Positions 9,305 through 16,359 of a stretch of DNA of 64,000 nt are shown here, piece by piece. The notes below the pieces were generated by a model, which searched no databases, had not been told where the DNA came from, and worked only from the letters and a program-made list of their open reading frames with translations. The DNA is taken from the NCBI RefSeq assembly GCF_000379065.1, contig NZ_KB900614.1, positions 128,265 through 192,264 of the forward strand, given 5' to 3'. Within the stretch, counting starts at the first letter, position 1. Each line of letters opens with the position of its first letter. This stretch comes from Salinispora mooreana (GTDB taxonomy: Bacteria > Actinomycetota > Actinomycetes > Mycobacteriales > Micromonosporaceae). A program made the translations under genes and the position numbers.

Positions 9305-10378
9305 TCAGCGGCCGGCGGCCACCGCCGCATCGGCCGGCGCCGAATCGGACGGCCCCGTGCTGGCTGGCGCCGGATCGGGCAACGCCGCGGTGGCTGGCGC
9401 CGCCCCAACCGGCCGGTCTGGGACGCGCCGGGCACGTCGGGCCGCCCACCAGCGCTCGGCCAGGCCCACCACCAGGAAGGCCATCCCCACATACACCCAA
9501 CCGACCAGGACATCGATCACGTAGTGCTCCCCGGAGTAGACCAGGGTGAAGGTCATGGCCAGCGGGTACGCGAGCAGCAGCGGCCACCACCGCTTCCGCG
9601 TCGCACGCAGGAAGAACAGCACCACGAACAGGGCGAACGCGGTGTGCAGCGACGGCATCGCGGCGACCGGGTTCGACGCGAGCTGACCGGCGTTGAGCAG
9701 GTTCCCCGCGCCGTGCAGCCCGAAGGCCTTCCACCCCCGGGTGGAGATCCGGGCCACCTCCTCCAGCAACCCGTTCTGCGCCGCCCACCACGGTGGCGCG
9801 GCGGGGTAGAGGAAGTACGTCACCAGCCCGGTGGCGCAGAGGAAGCCCCAGCGACGCATGAACGCCGCCCACCGCCGGCGGTCCCGCAACCAGAGCACCG
9901 CGGCGGCGGCCAGCGCCACGACGAAGTGGGAGAAGTAGACCCAACTCACCAACACGTCCCACCAGCGCACCTCGGGCTGGTACAGGTGCTGCTGGAGCCA
10001 GACCGTGGGCACCTGGCCGCCGGTGGCCCAGCCGAACATCACCCGGTCGGCGACGATCAGTTCGTAGGCGTGCGGTGTCGCCCCGTTGTCGGCGAAGCCC
10101 CGAGAGAGGTTGTAGAGCACAAGCAGTAGCACCACCGGCAGCCAGTCGCGGGCAAAGCGCAGGTGGCTACGCCACGGCCGGGTGGAGTTCCAGGCGATGG
10201 TCGCCGCCCACATCCAGACGAAGGCGTAGACCGGATCGGTGGGCAGGCCGATGGCGAGCCAGCCGATGACGAAGGCGACACCCCACACCGACATCGTGAT
10301 CATGCGACGGCGCCCGCCGTCGGCCACCGCCGGTGCCTCGGTGCGGGCAGGCTGTTGGGGATCAGTTGGAGCAGACAT
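9305..10378 (-). CDS. PAP2-family membrane phosphatase / inositolphosphotransferase-like
   Basis: This 357-residue polytopic protein has six or so transmembrane helices and the PAP2 active-site motifs in order: AMPSLHTAFA near residue 240 (phosphate-binding Ser and His) and SGEHYVIDVLVGW near 285 (catalytic His-Asp). The first motif lies after a long loop (about 200-235). This arrangement resembles the Aur1/Ipt1-like branch, which acts on lipid phosphates or transfers inositol phosphate. The C-terminal 45 residues are an Ala/Pro/Ser-rich tail. It stands alone on the minus strand, convergent with the PH-domain genes. The substrate is uncertain. Confidence 0.85.
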   Translation of the reverse strand: MSAPTDPQQPARTEAPAVADGGRRRMITMSVWGVAFVIGWLAIGLPTDPVYAFVWMWAATIAWNSTRPWRSHLRFARDWLPVVLLLVLYNLSRGFADNGATPHAYELIVADRVMFGWATGGQVPTVWLQQHLYQPEVRWWDVLVSWVYFSHFVVALAAAAVLWLRDRRRWAAFMRRWGFLCATGLVTYFLYPAAPPWWAAQNGLLEEVARISTRGWKAFGLHGAGNLLNAGQLASNPVAAMPSLHTAFALFVVLFFLRATRKRWWPLLLAYPLAMTFTLVYSGEHYVIDVLVGWVYVGMAFLVVGLAERWWAARRARRVPDRPVGAAPATAALPDPAPASTGPSDSAPADAAVAAGR

Positions 10379-10494
10379 CGCGGTCCAGGCTAGCGACGGT
10401 GGTGCAGCGGCCGACGCAGGAGGCGCTCCCCGCGCTTCCGGGTGGTTCGGCTCAAGCGTGGCCGGCCCGCCATCTGACGCATAGGCTGGTGACC

Positions 10495-10887
10495 ATGCAG
10501 GAGTCCTTCTCCCCGGGCTCGACCGCTCGGGTGGAGCTGACCGTCACCGATGCCGACACCGCCCAGGCCATTGGCTCTGGCGACGTGCCGGTCCTGGGCA
10601 CGCCACGAGTTCTTGCCCTGGCCGAGGCGGCGACGGTCGCGGCGGTCGCCCGCCAGTTGCCCGGGGGCGCCACGACCGTGGGAGTCCGGGTCACGCTGGA
10701 CCACCGCGCCGCCACCCCGGTCGGCCGGACCGTGGTCGCGCAGGCTCGGCTGACGGAGGTGGACGGTCGGCGGCTGCTCTTTGCGATCTCCGTCACCGAG
10801 GGCGGCTCCACCGTCGCCGAGGGGCGGGTGGAACGACTCCTGGTTGACCGGCAGCGCTTCATCGGGCGGGCCGGGCGGTCGTCATGA
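10495..10887 (+). CDS. Hot-dog thioesterase, FlK (fluoroacetyl-CoA thioesterase)-like
   Basis: The ATG at 10495 gives 130 residues with a single hot-dog fold. Thr36, Glu44 and His70 occur with the spacing of the catalytic Thr42, Glu50 and His76 of Streptomyces cattleya FlK, and the surrounding GTPRVLALAEAATVAAV matches the FlK active-site helix. The family hydrolyses small acyl-CoA esters. The true substrate here is unlikely to be fluoroacetyl-CoA, since nothing else suggests fluorometabolite chemistry. It overlaps the next gene by 4 bases (ATGA), so the two are translated together. Confidence 0.82.
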   Translation: MQESFSPGSTARVELTVTDADTAQAIGSGDVPVLGTPRVLALAEAATVAAVARQLPGGATTVGVRVTLDHRAATPVGRTVVAQARLTEVDGRRLLFAISVTEGGSTVAEGRVERLLVDRQRFIGRAGRSS

Positions 10888-11711
10888 CCCTTCGCTTCGT
10901 CGAAGTCGCCGACCGGGTGCACGTGCTGCGCGAGCCGCTGCTACAGGTCAACGTGACGCTGCTCGTCGGCGACGGCGCGGCCCTGCTCGTGGACACCCTC
11001 TCCACGGCCGGCCAGGCGGCGGAGTTGGCCCGGGCGGCGCGGGCCGTCACCCCACACCCGTGGGTGCTGGTGAACACGCACCACCACTTCGACCACTGTT
11101 TCGGCAACGCCACTCTGGCCGGCGATCCGCCCTGCCCGGTCTACGCGCACCCGCTCGCCGCCGCCGCCCTAGGCGACCCGGACCAGCTACGCCGGGAAGC
11201 ATGTGCGGAGATGCGCGACGAGCAGCCCCACCTCGCCGAGGAGTTACTCGGCGTCGACATACTGGCGCCGACCCACCTGGTTGACCGGCGGGAGGTGCTC
11301 GACGTGGGTGGCCGCCAGGTCGTCCTGCGGCACCTGGGGCGGGCGCACACCGCCGCGGACCTGGTGGTGCACATACCCGGTGCGGAGGTGCTCGTCGCCG
11401 GTGATCTCGTGGAGCAGAGCGGCCCGCCGGCGTTCGAGGATTCGTACCCGTTGCGGTGGCCGGAGGCGGTCGCCGAGCTGCTGCGAATGACGACCCCGAC
11501 CACGGTGGTAATACCGGGACACGGCGACCTGGTTGGCCACGAGTTCGTGCACGCCCAGCACGGCCTGCTCAGCGACCTGGCCTGGCAGATCCGGGCTGGC
11601 CATGCCGGTGGGACACCAGCGGAGCGGGTGGCCGCCGAGGCACCCTTCGGTGCCCGTCCCGCGCTGATCGCCACCCGCCGCGGCTACGCCGAACTCAACG
11701 GCGAGCTCTGA
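10884..11711 (+). CDS. Metallo-beta-lactamase-fold hydrolase
   Basis: This 275-residue protein carries the binuclear metal motif THHHFDH near residue 70, a second His in the LGRAHTAADLVVH segment near 156, the bridging Asp in LVAGDLVE near 175 and a final His in IPGHGD near 213. This is the full set for an active zinc or iron hydrolase of the MBL superfamily. The fold serves thioesterases, glyoxalase II and lactonases. Coupling to a hot-dog thioesterase suggests a thioester or lactone substrate, which is inference. The start ATGA overlaps the thioesterase stop. Confidence 0.85.
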   Translation: MTLRFVEVADRVHVLREPLLQVNVTLLVGDGAALLVDTLSTAGQAAELARAARAVTPHPWVLVNTHHHFDHCFGNATLAGDPPCPVYAHPLAAAALGDPDQLRREACAEMRDEQPHLAEELLGVDILAPTHLVDRREVLDVGGRQVVLRHLGRAHTAADLVVHIPGAEVLVAGDLVEQSGPPAFEDSYPLRWPEAVAELLRMTTPTTVVIPGHGDLVGHEFVHAQHGLLSDLAWQIRAGHAGGTPAERVAAEAPFGARPALIATRRGYAELNGEL

Positions 11712-11718
11712 CCGGGAT

Positions 11719-12219
11719 CTAACCCGAAGGGTCCGAGTCCAGCAGGTCTGCCAGGCAGGTCAGGTACGGGGTGGCCGCCACGACCGCCGCGCGCGCCTCG
11801 GGCGAGAGCCGGGTCACCGCGGCGCCGAGCAGGGCGGCACGCTGCTGCTCGTGATCGGCGATCCGAGTGCGGGCGGCGTCGGTGAGGCGCAGCCGGGCGG
11901 TACGGCGGTCGGCCGGAGCGCAATCGCGGTGCAGCAGTCCGGCGGCCACCAGGTCCCGAACGAGGGTGCTCACCGTGTTGGGTGCCGCGTGCAGGCGACA
12001 AGCGGCATCCTTCACGCTGACATCCGGATGGGCCCGGACCAGCAGGAGTAGCTCGACCTGGGCCTCCGGCAACGGGATGCAGCTGACGTGCCGGGCCGCC
12101 GCGCGCCGCAGCCGGCGGTGCAGCTCGCCGACGACGGCACCCAACGCCGCCGTCGAAGCGGGGTCGAGGCACGGCACCGGCCGCGCCGTCACGTCCTCGG
12201 CCGCCACCGTATCGCCCAC
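11719..12219 (-). CDS. MarR-family transcriptional regulator
   Basis: This 166-residue protein contains the winged-helix core VKDAACRLHAAPNTVSTLVRDLVAAGLLHRD and the wing PADRRTARLRLTDAA, in the order typical of MarR repressors. It is transcribed away from a drug-exporter gene, and the 70-base gap between them holds a small inverted repeat, so it most likely represses the exporter and itself. The ligand is unknown. The gene is convergent with the MBL-fold hydrolase only 7 bases away. Confidence 0.9.
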   Translation of the reverse strand: MGDTVAAEDVTARPVPCLDPASTAALGAVVGELHRRLRRAAARHVSCIPLPEAQVELLLLVRAHPDVSVKDAACRLHAAPNTVSTLVRDLVAAGLLHRDCAPADRRTARLRLTDAARTRIADHEQQRAALLGAAVTRLSPEARAAVVAATPYLTCLADLLDSDPSG

Positions 12220-12233
12220 CTCACCTCGAAAGA

Positions 12234-12247
12234 CTCTGGATGCAGAG
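12234..12247. promoter_or_regulatory. Candidate operator for the MarR regulator
   Basis: CTCTG-GATG-CAGAG is a perfect 5-bp inverted repeat centred in the short gap between marR and the exporter, where an autoregulatory operator is expected. It is short and could occur by chance. Confidence 0.3.
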
Positions 12248-12288
12248 CTAAGGTTACCCGGTTGACAGGCGAACTCCAGGGGACCTCA

Positions 12289-13533
12289 GTGACGCAGACC
12301 GCACCACCGACCGCACCTGCCGTAACCACTCCCGCCGGCCAACCGCAGCCGGCGGGGGTCGGTGGTGGGCTCGGTCTGCTGCTCCTACTCGGGGCGATCA
12401 CCGCGATCGGCCCGCTCTCCCTGGACATGTACCTGCCGGCGCTCCCCACCATGGCCCGTGACCTGGACGCGAGCCAGGCCCAGATTCAGCTCTCCCTCAC
12501 CACCTGCCTGATCGGGCTCGCCCTCGGACAGTTCGTCACCGGTCCGCTCAGCGACCGCTGGGGCCGGCGCCGCCCGGTGCTGATCGGCCTCACGGCGTAC
12601 TCTCTGCTCGCCCTGGCCTGCGCCGCGGCGCCCAGCGCGCCGGCCTTCACCGTCCTGCGGTTCGCCCAGGGCTTCGCCGGCGGCATGGCCGCCGTGGTGA
12701 CCCGTGCCGTCGTTCGCGACCTGTACTCAGGTCGGGCGGCAGCGAAGTACTTCTCCCGGCTCACCCTGGTCTTCGGTCTCGCCCCGATCGCGGCACCGAC
12801 CGTCGGCAGCCTGGTGCTGCGGTTCGGGTCGTGGCGGACCCTGTTCGTCCTCCTCGCTGTCGTCGGCGCACTGCTCACCGCCGTGGTGGCGGCTCGGTTG
12901 CCCGAGACCCTGCCCACGCATCGACGCAGCCGCGACGGCCTCGGCGGCACCGTTCGGTCGCTGCGCGAACTCCTCACCGACCGGGTCTACCTGGGGTACA
13001 CGCTGACCCAGGGGCTCGCCTTCGCCGGGCTGTTCGCCTACATCTCCGGTTCGTCGTTCGTCTTCCAGGACGTGTTTCACCTCTCGCCGGGCACATTCGG
13101 TCTGCTGTTCGGCCTCAACGCGTTGGCCTTCGTGGCGGTCGGGCAGGCCAACGTCCGCATGCTGGACCGGTTCCCGCCCCGCACCCTGTTGGTCAGCACC
13201 CTCGCGGTGAGTGCGGTGGCGGCCACTGGTGTGCTGGCCGGCGCGATCGCCACCAGCCAGCTACTCCTCATGGGCGCGCTGCTGGCCTTCATCGGATCGC
13301 TGGGCATGGTGATGCCGAACGGCACGGCCCTCGCCCTCGACCGGCACGCGCACCACGCCGGGACCGCGGCAGCGCTGATGGGCGCCCTCCAGTCGGTGAT
13401 CGGATCGCTCGCCGCTCCCCTGGTCGGGCTGGGCGGGGAAGGCAGCGCCGTACCGATGGCAGCGGTACTCGCGGCCTCCGCCGCACTGTCGCTCACCGCC
13501 GCACTCACCCTGGCCCGTCCCCAGCGCCCCTGA
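12289..13533 (+). CDS. MFS multidrug efflux transporter, Bcr/CflA type
   Basis: The GTG at 12289 follows AGGGGA by 5 bases and gives 414 residues; longer readings run into the marR gene. There are 12 predicted transmembrane helices. Helix 1 carries the LSLDMYLPALP pattern characteristic of Bcr/CflA exporters, the first cytoplasmic loop has GPLSDRWGRRRP (MFS motif A) and helix 4 has TRAVVRD. Members are proton-driven exporters of drugs such as bicyclomycin or chloramphenicol. The divergent MarR regulator suggests inducible expression. A self-resistance role is possible but not shown. Confidence 0.92.
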   Translation: MTQTAPPTAPAVTTPAGQPQPAGVGGGLGLLLLLGAITAIGPLSLDMYLPALPTMARDLDASQAQIQLSLTTCLIGLALGQFVTGPLSDRWGRRRPVLIGLTAYSLLALACAAAPSAPAFTVLRFAQGFAGGMAAVVTRAVVRDLYSGRAAAKYFSRLTLVFGLAPIAAPTVGSLVLRFGSWRTLFVLLAVVGALLTAVVAARLPETLPTHRRSRDGLGGTVRSLRELLTDRVYLGYTLTQGLAFAGLFAYISGSSFVFQDVFHLSPGTFGLLFGLNALAFVAVGQANVRMLDRFPPRTLLVSTLAVSAVAATGVLAGAIATSQLLLMGALLAFIGSLGMVMPNGTALALDRHAHHAGTAAALMGALQSVIGSLAAPLVGLGGEGSAVPMAAVLAASAALSLTAALTLARPQRP

Positions 13534-13639
13534 TCGACCACTCGCGGCCGCGGGGGTTCGCTCCACCGACCTCGGTGACATACGCCACCTGAAAAGGACA
13601 CTGGCTACTGGCTATTGCGATCGAGCACCTCACCGTGTT

Positions 13640-13737
13640 GCGATAACGGCGCCGGACGACGCAGGGCTATCGCGCCGTCCGCTCGGGCACCCACGCGAGG
13701 GCAACGATCCAAGGACGGATCGCAGGTTCGCGTGCCC
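13640..13737 (+). promoter_or_regulatory. Structured 5' leader of the LPMO gene (several nested hairpins)
   Basis: The 319-base gap before the LPMO has no gene but several inverted repeats. GCGATA (13640-13645) pairs with TATCGC (13668-13673); ACGGCGC (13646-13652) pairs with GCGCCGT (13672-13678) as a competing helix. ACGCGA (13693-13698) pairs with TCGCGT (13728-13733), extended by GGGC (13685-13688) with GCCC (13734-13737), and encloses CGATCC/GGATCG (13705-13710 with 13717-13722). Competing helices ahead of a secreted enzyme suggest an RNA regulator. I compared it with remembered c-di-GMP and c-di-AMP riboswitch cores and could not match either. Confidence 0.4.
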
Positions 13738-13852
13738 CTCACTCCTGCGCACGCCGCCTACACCGTGACCGCTCGTCGCTGCGGGCCGGCCGGGTGCCGC
13801 CCCGCGCCCGTCACCCGCGGGGTGGTAGGCGCCCCGCGAGTCAGGAGATCCC

Positions 13853-14938
13853 GTGTCCTCCACTCGAACCCGAACGGCCGCCGCACTGCTCGCCGCGGCC
13901 ATGACTCTCCTCGCCGCCGTCGTGGTGCTCATCACCAGGTCAGAGCCGGCGGCGGCGCACGGTGCCGCCATGGTCCCCGGCAGCCGTACCTTCCTCTGCT
14001 GGCGGGACGGGCTTAGCCCCACCGGTGAGATCCAACCGCACAACCCCGCCTGCTCGGCGGCGGTGGACCAGAGTGGGGCCAACTCGCTCTACAACTGGTT
14101 CAGTGTGCTGCGCTCCGACGCCGCCGGTCGTACCGTCGGTTTCATTCCCGACGGCCAGCTGTGCAGCGGCGGAAACTCCGGATTCCTGGGCTATGACCTG
14201 GCCCGCACCGACTGGCCACTGACGCACCTGACCGCCGGCCAGAGCATCGAGTTCCGCTACAGCAACTGGGCGCACCACCCCGGAACGTTCTACTTCTACG
14301 TCACCAAGGACAACTGGAGCCCAACCCGCCCGCTGGCCTGGAGCGACCTGGAGGAGCAACCATTCCTGGCCGTCACCAACCCACCCCATCGGGGCGGTCC
14401 GGGCACCAACGACGGGCACTACTACTTCACCGGAACGCTGCCGGCCGAGAAGAGCGGCCGACACCTCATCTACTCCCGTTGGGTCCGTTCGGACAGCCCG
14501 GAGAACTTTTTCGGCTGCTCGGACGTGACGTTCGACGGAGGCAACGGTGAGGTGACCGGCATCGGCCCCGGTGGCACCCTCCCGCCACCGAGCCCCACCA
14601 CCGCACCACCGAGCCCGACCACACCGCCGCCCAGCGGCGACTGTATGGCGGTCTACAAGGTGATCAACGCGTGGCCGGACGGCTTCCAGGGGGAGGTCGA
14701 AATCATGAACCACACCGCCACCACCTGGAGCGGATGGACGGCGAGTTGGACCTGGCCCAGCGGTCAGGCAATCACCCAGCTCTGGAATGGCACGCACACC
14801 CACTCGGGATCGGCGGTAGCGGTGACCAACGCGTCGTACAACGGCACGGTGGCCCCGGGGAGCAGGACCACGTTCGGCTTCCTCGCCAGCCTCACCGGAC
14901 CGAACATGTCACCGACAGTGACCTGCACCGGTAGCTGA
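13853..14938 (+). CDS. Secreted lytic polysaccharide monooxygenase (AA10) with C-terminal CBM2
   Basis: The GTG at 13853 follows AGGAG by 5 bases. Residues 1-35 are a signal peptide ending in AAA, and cleavage exposes His36, the N-terminal copper ligand required of all LPMOs. A second histidine pair at 141-142 (NWAHHPGTF) supplies the other brace ligand. The AA10 domain spans about 36-235, followed by a Pro/Ser/Thr linker and a family 2 carbohydrate-binding module (about 263-361) with the typical paired Trp residues and N- and C-terminal Cys. The enzyme oxidatively cleaves crystalline cellulose or chitin outside the cell; CBM2 favours either. Confidence 0.94.
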   Translation: MSSTRTRTAAALLAAAMTLLAAVVVLITRSEPAAAHGAAMVPGSRTFLCWRDGLSPTGEIQPHNPACSAAVDQSGANSLYNWFSVLRSDAAGRTVGFIPDGQLCSGGNSGFLGYDLARTDWPLTHLTAGQSIEFRYSNWAHHPGTFYFYVTKDNWSPTRPLAWSDLEEQPFLAVTNPPHRGGPGTNDGHYYFTGTLPAEKSGRHLIYSRWVRSDSPENFFGCSDVTFDGGNGEVTGIGPGGTLPPPSPTTAPPSPTTPPPSGDCMAVYKVINAWPDGFQGEVEIMNHTATTWSGWTASWTWPSGQAITQLWNGTHTHSGSAVAVTNASYNGTVAPGSRTTFGFLASLTGPNMSPTVTCTGS

Positions 14939-14972
14939 ACCGCGGGCCACACCCGGGCTGTCACCGGTGGCG

Positions 14973-15012
14973 GTCGGCACCGCCCTGGTCCGCAGAGCAG
15001 AGCGGTGCCGAC
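14973..15012 (+). terminator. Terminator after the LPMO gene
   Basis: GTCGGCACCGC (14973-14983) and GCGGTGCCGAC (15002-15012) form a perfect 11-bp stem with an 18-base loop, 34 bases after the LPMO stop. Confidence 0.6.
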
Positions 15013-15036
15013 GTCGCTACGACCTCGCCGCCCGGA

Positions 15037-15210
15037 TCACAAGGTGGTCCACTCGGTACAGATCGGACCGGAGTCAGCCGGGGTGCAGACCAACCGGGCC
15101 GGTCCCGGAGCGGCGTCGTCCAGCATGAAGCGTCCCAGACCGTCGGCGTCGGTGCCGACGGTCGACTCGGAAGCGGGCTGCTCTACCTGCACCCGAGCCG
15201 GCTGTGGCGG
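15037..15210 (-). pseudogene. Possible C-terminal remnant of a regulatory-like beta-sandwich protein
   Basis: On the minus strand a frame ending at a stop at 15037 reads as a sensible C-terminus: a DGLGRFMLDDAAPGPARL stretch ending in TEWTTL. This pattern (short beta strands, LGRF, PGPARL) resembles the carboxypeptidase-regulatory-like C-termini of small actinobacterial proteins. No start codon, ribosome site or N-terminal domain precedes it; upstream the frame runs into the polyketide synthase scrap on the other strand. I read it as the tail of a lost gene. It could also be a chance frame. Confidence 0.3.
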
Positions 15211-15270
15211 CACCCTCGGCCTCGTTGGTGGCGCTCCACCTAGCCTGTTAGTCGCTGCACTCCTGGCCAG

Positions 15271-15565
15271 GTACGCCTGGCGACCGAGCCGCAGCCCTGG
15301 CAGGTGGCCGGTCGACCCCGGCGGGCCGGGGTCTCCGCCTTCGGGATCAGTGGTACCAGCGCGCACGTGGTCGTGGAGGAGAGCCGGTGTCGGCGAGCGT
15401 TGCCGAGTCCCGGAGCCCCGCCGTCGTTCCCTGGCTGCTCTCCGCCAAGTCGCCGGTGGCCCTGCGGACACAGGCGGCCCGACTGGCCGCGATGACACAC
15501 TCCGCGCCAGAGCTCAGCCCGGTGGCCGTGGGCTGGCCGGCACCGGCATCGACTGCCCGGCCATG
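15271..15565 (+). pseudogene. Polyketide synthase relic (end of ketosynthase plus KS-AT linker, frameshifted)
   Basis: From 15271 the frame reads [10 protein letters not shown] and then [21 protein letters not shown], the invariant end of a type I polyketide synthase ketosynthase, in which the His is catalytic. After a frame change near 15386 the next frame reads [22 protein letters not shown], the standard linker leading into an acyltransferase domain. Nothing of the rest of the ketosynthase or of the acyltransferase remains. So about 290 bases of a module survive with at least one frameshift. It is debris from a lost or rearranged biosynthetic gene cluster. Confidence 0.8.
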
Positions 15566-16247
15566 ACCCAGGACCTGTTCGAGAAGTACGTCGACTTCTT
15601 CGTCCGGGTGGGCTACTTCCCGCCGCCCGGCGCACACCCGGCGGCGGCCTCCGCCGGCGGTCGCCTCCACATCCGGCCGGCAACCACCGCCGACCTGCCG
15701 CGGCTGGCCCAGATCTGCTACCAGGCCTTCGAGGACACCAACGCCTCGCTGGGTCTACCACCCGAGTGGTCCTCGGAGCAGGCGGTGCTGGAGATGCTCC
15801 AGGGACGACTCGCCTCACCAAGCTGCGTGAGTGAGGTCGCGGTCGATGCGGCGGGATCGGTGGTGGGCTTCAACTTCCTCGTGTTGGGTGAGGAGGTGGC
15901 CGCCATCGGACCGTTGAGCGTCGCCCCCGACAGGCAGGGAGGTGGGTGGGCCGGAAGCTCATGGAGTCGATGATCGCCGCCAGTGACCGGCTTGGCTGGC
16001 CCTCCGTGCGCGGGGTCCAGGTCACCAACAACACATGGGGCTACCGGCTGTACTCATCGCTCGGCTTTGTGCCGCAGGAACAGCTCTCCCTGATGGCGGG
16101 CTTATCCCGGGCCGGCTGGCACCGGACCTGCTCAGCTGGGCCGCCCGTACCCGCGGGGTCTCGCTACTCCGCCTGGAGACACTGATCTCGCCGGGTAGCT
16201 ACACTCCGCCAGAGGGTGGGGTGTACTGCCCCGGGCTCTCCTACTGA
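15563..16247 (+). pseudogene. GNAT acetyltransferase pseudogene (frameshifted and internally deleted)
   Basis: The ATG at 15563 opens a GNAT domain (LHIRPATTADLPRLAQI near residue 34) that is intact to the acetyl-CoA motif VAPDRQGGG. There one G appears lost from a G-run near 15940-15950. The reading resumes one frame over as GRKLMESMIAAS and continues through GYRLYSSLGFVP to about 16100. A second break and a deletion join it to a C-terminus, LLSWAARTRGVSLLRL ending in CPGLSY, that resembles the end of two-domain GNAT proteins. The second domain is mostly missing. The protein can no longer be made in full. Confidence 0.75.
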
Positions 16248-16277
16248 GACCTCGCGAAGGAGGTCAGCTCGGGAGGT

Positions 16278-16308
16278 CGTCGGGGCGGCTCGTGGAGCCG
16301 CCCCGACG
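16278..16308. terminator. Bidirectional terminator between the GNAT pseudogene and asnB
   Basis: CGTCGGGGCGGCTC (16278-16291) and GAGCCGCCCCGACG (16295-16308) make a perfect 14-bp stem with a 3-base loop, between two convergent genes. Confidence 0.75.
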
Positions 16309-16359
16309 AGCCCGGCCCGCGCGGGTAACACCCGGGCGTGGACCCGAGGCTCCCCGCCC

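Noticed and set aside
13640..13737. c-di-GMP (GEMM) or c-di-AMP (ydaO) riboswitch
   Set aside because: Fragments such as GGGCAA and CGCAGG recall the GEMM core, but the expected internal loop, tetraloop and receptor, and the ydaO GGGACCC and GAAUC segments are absent.
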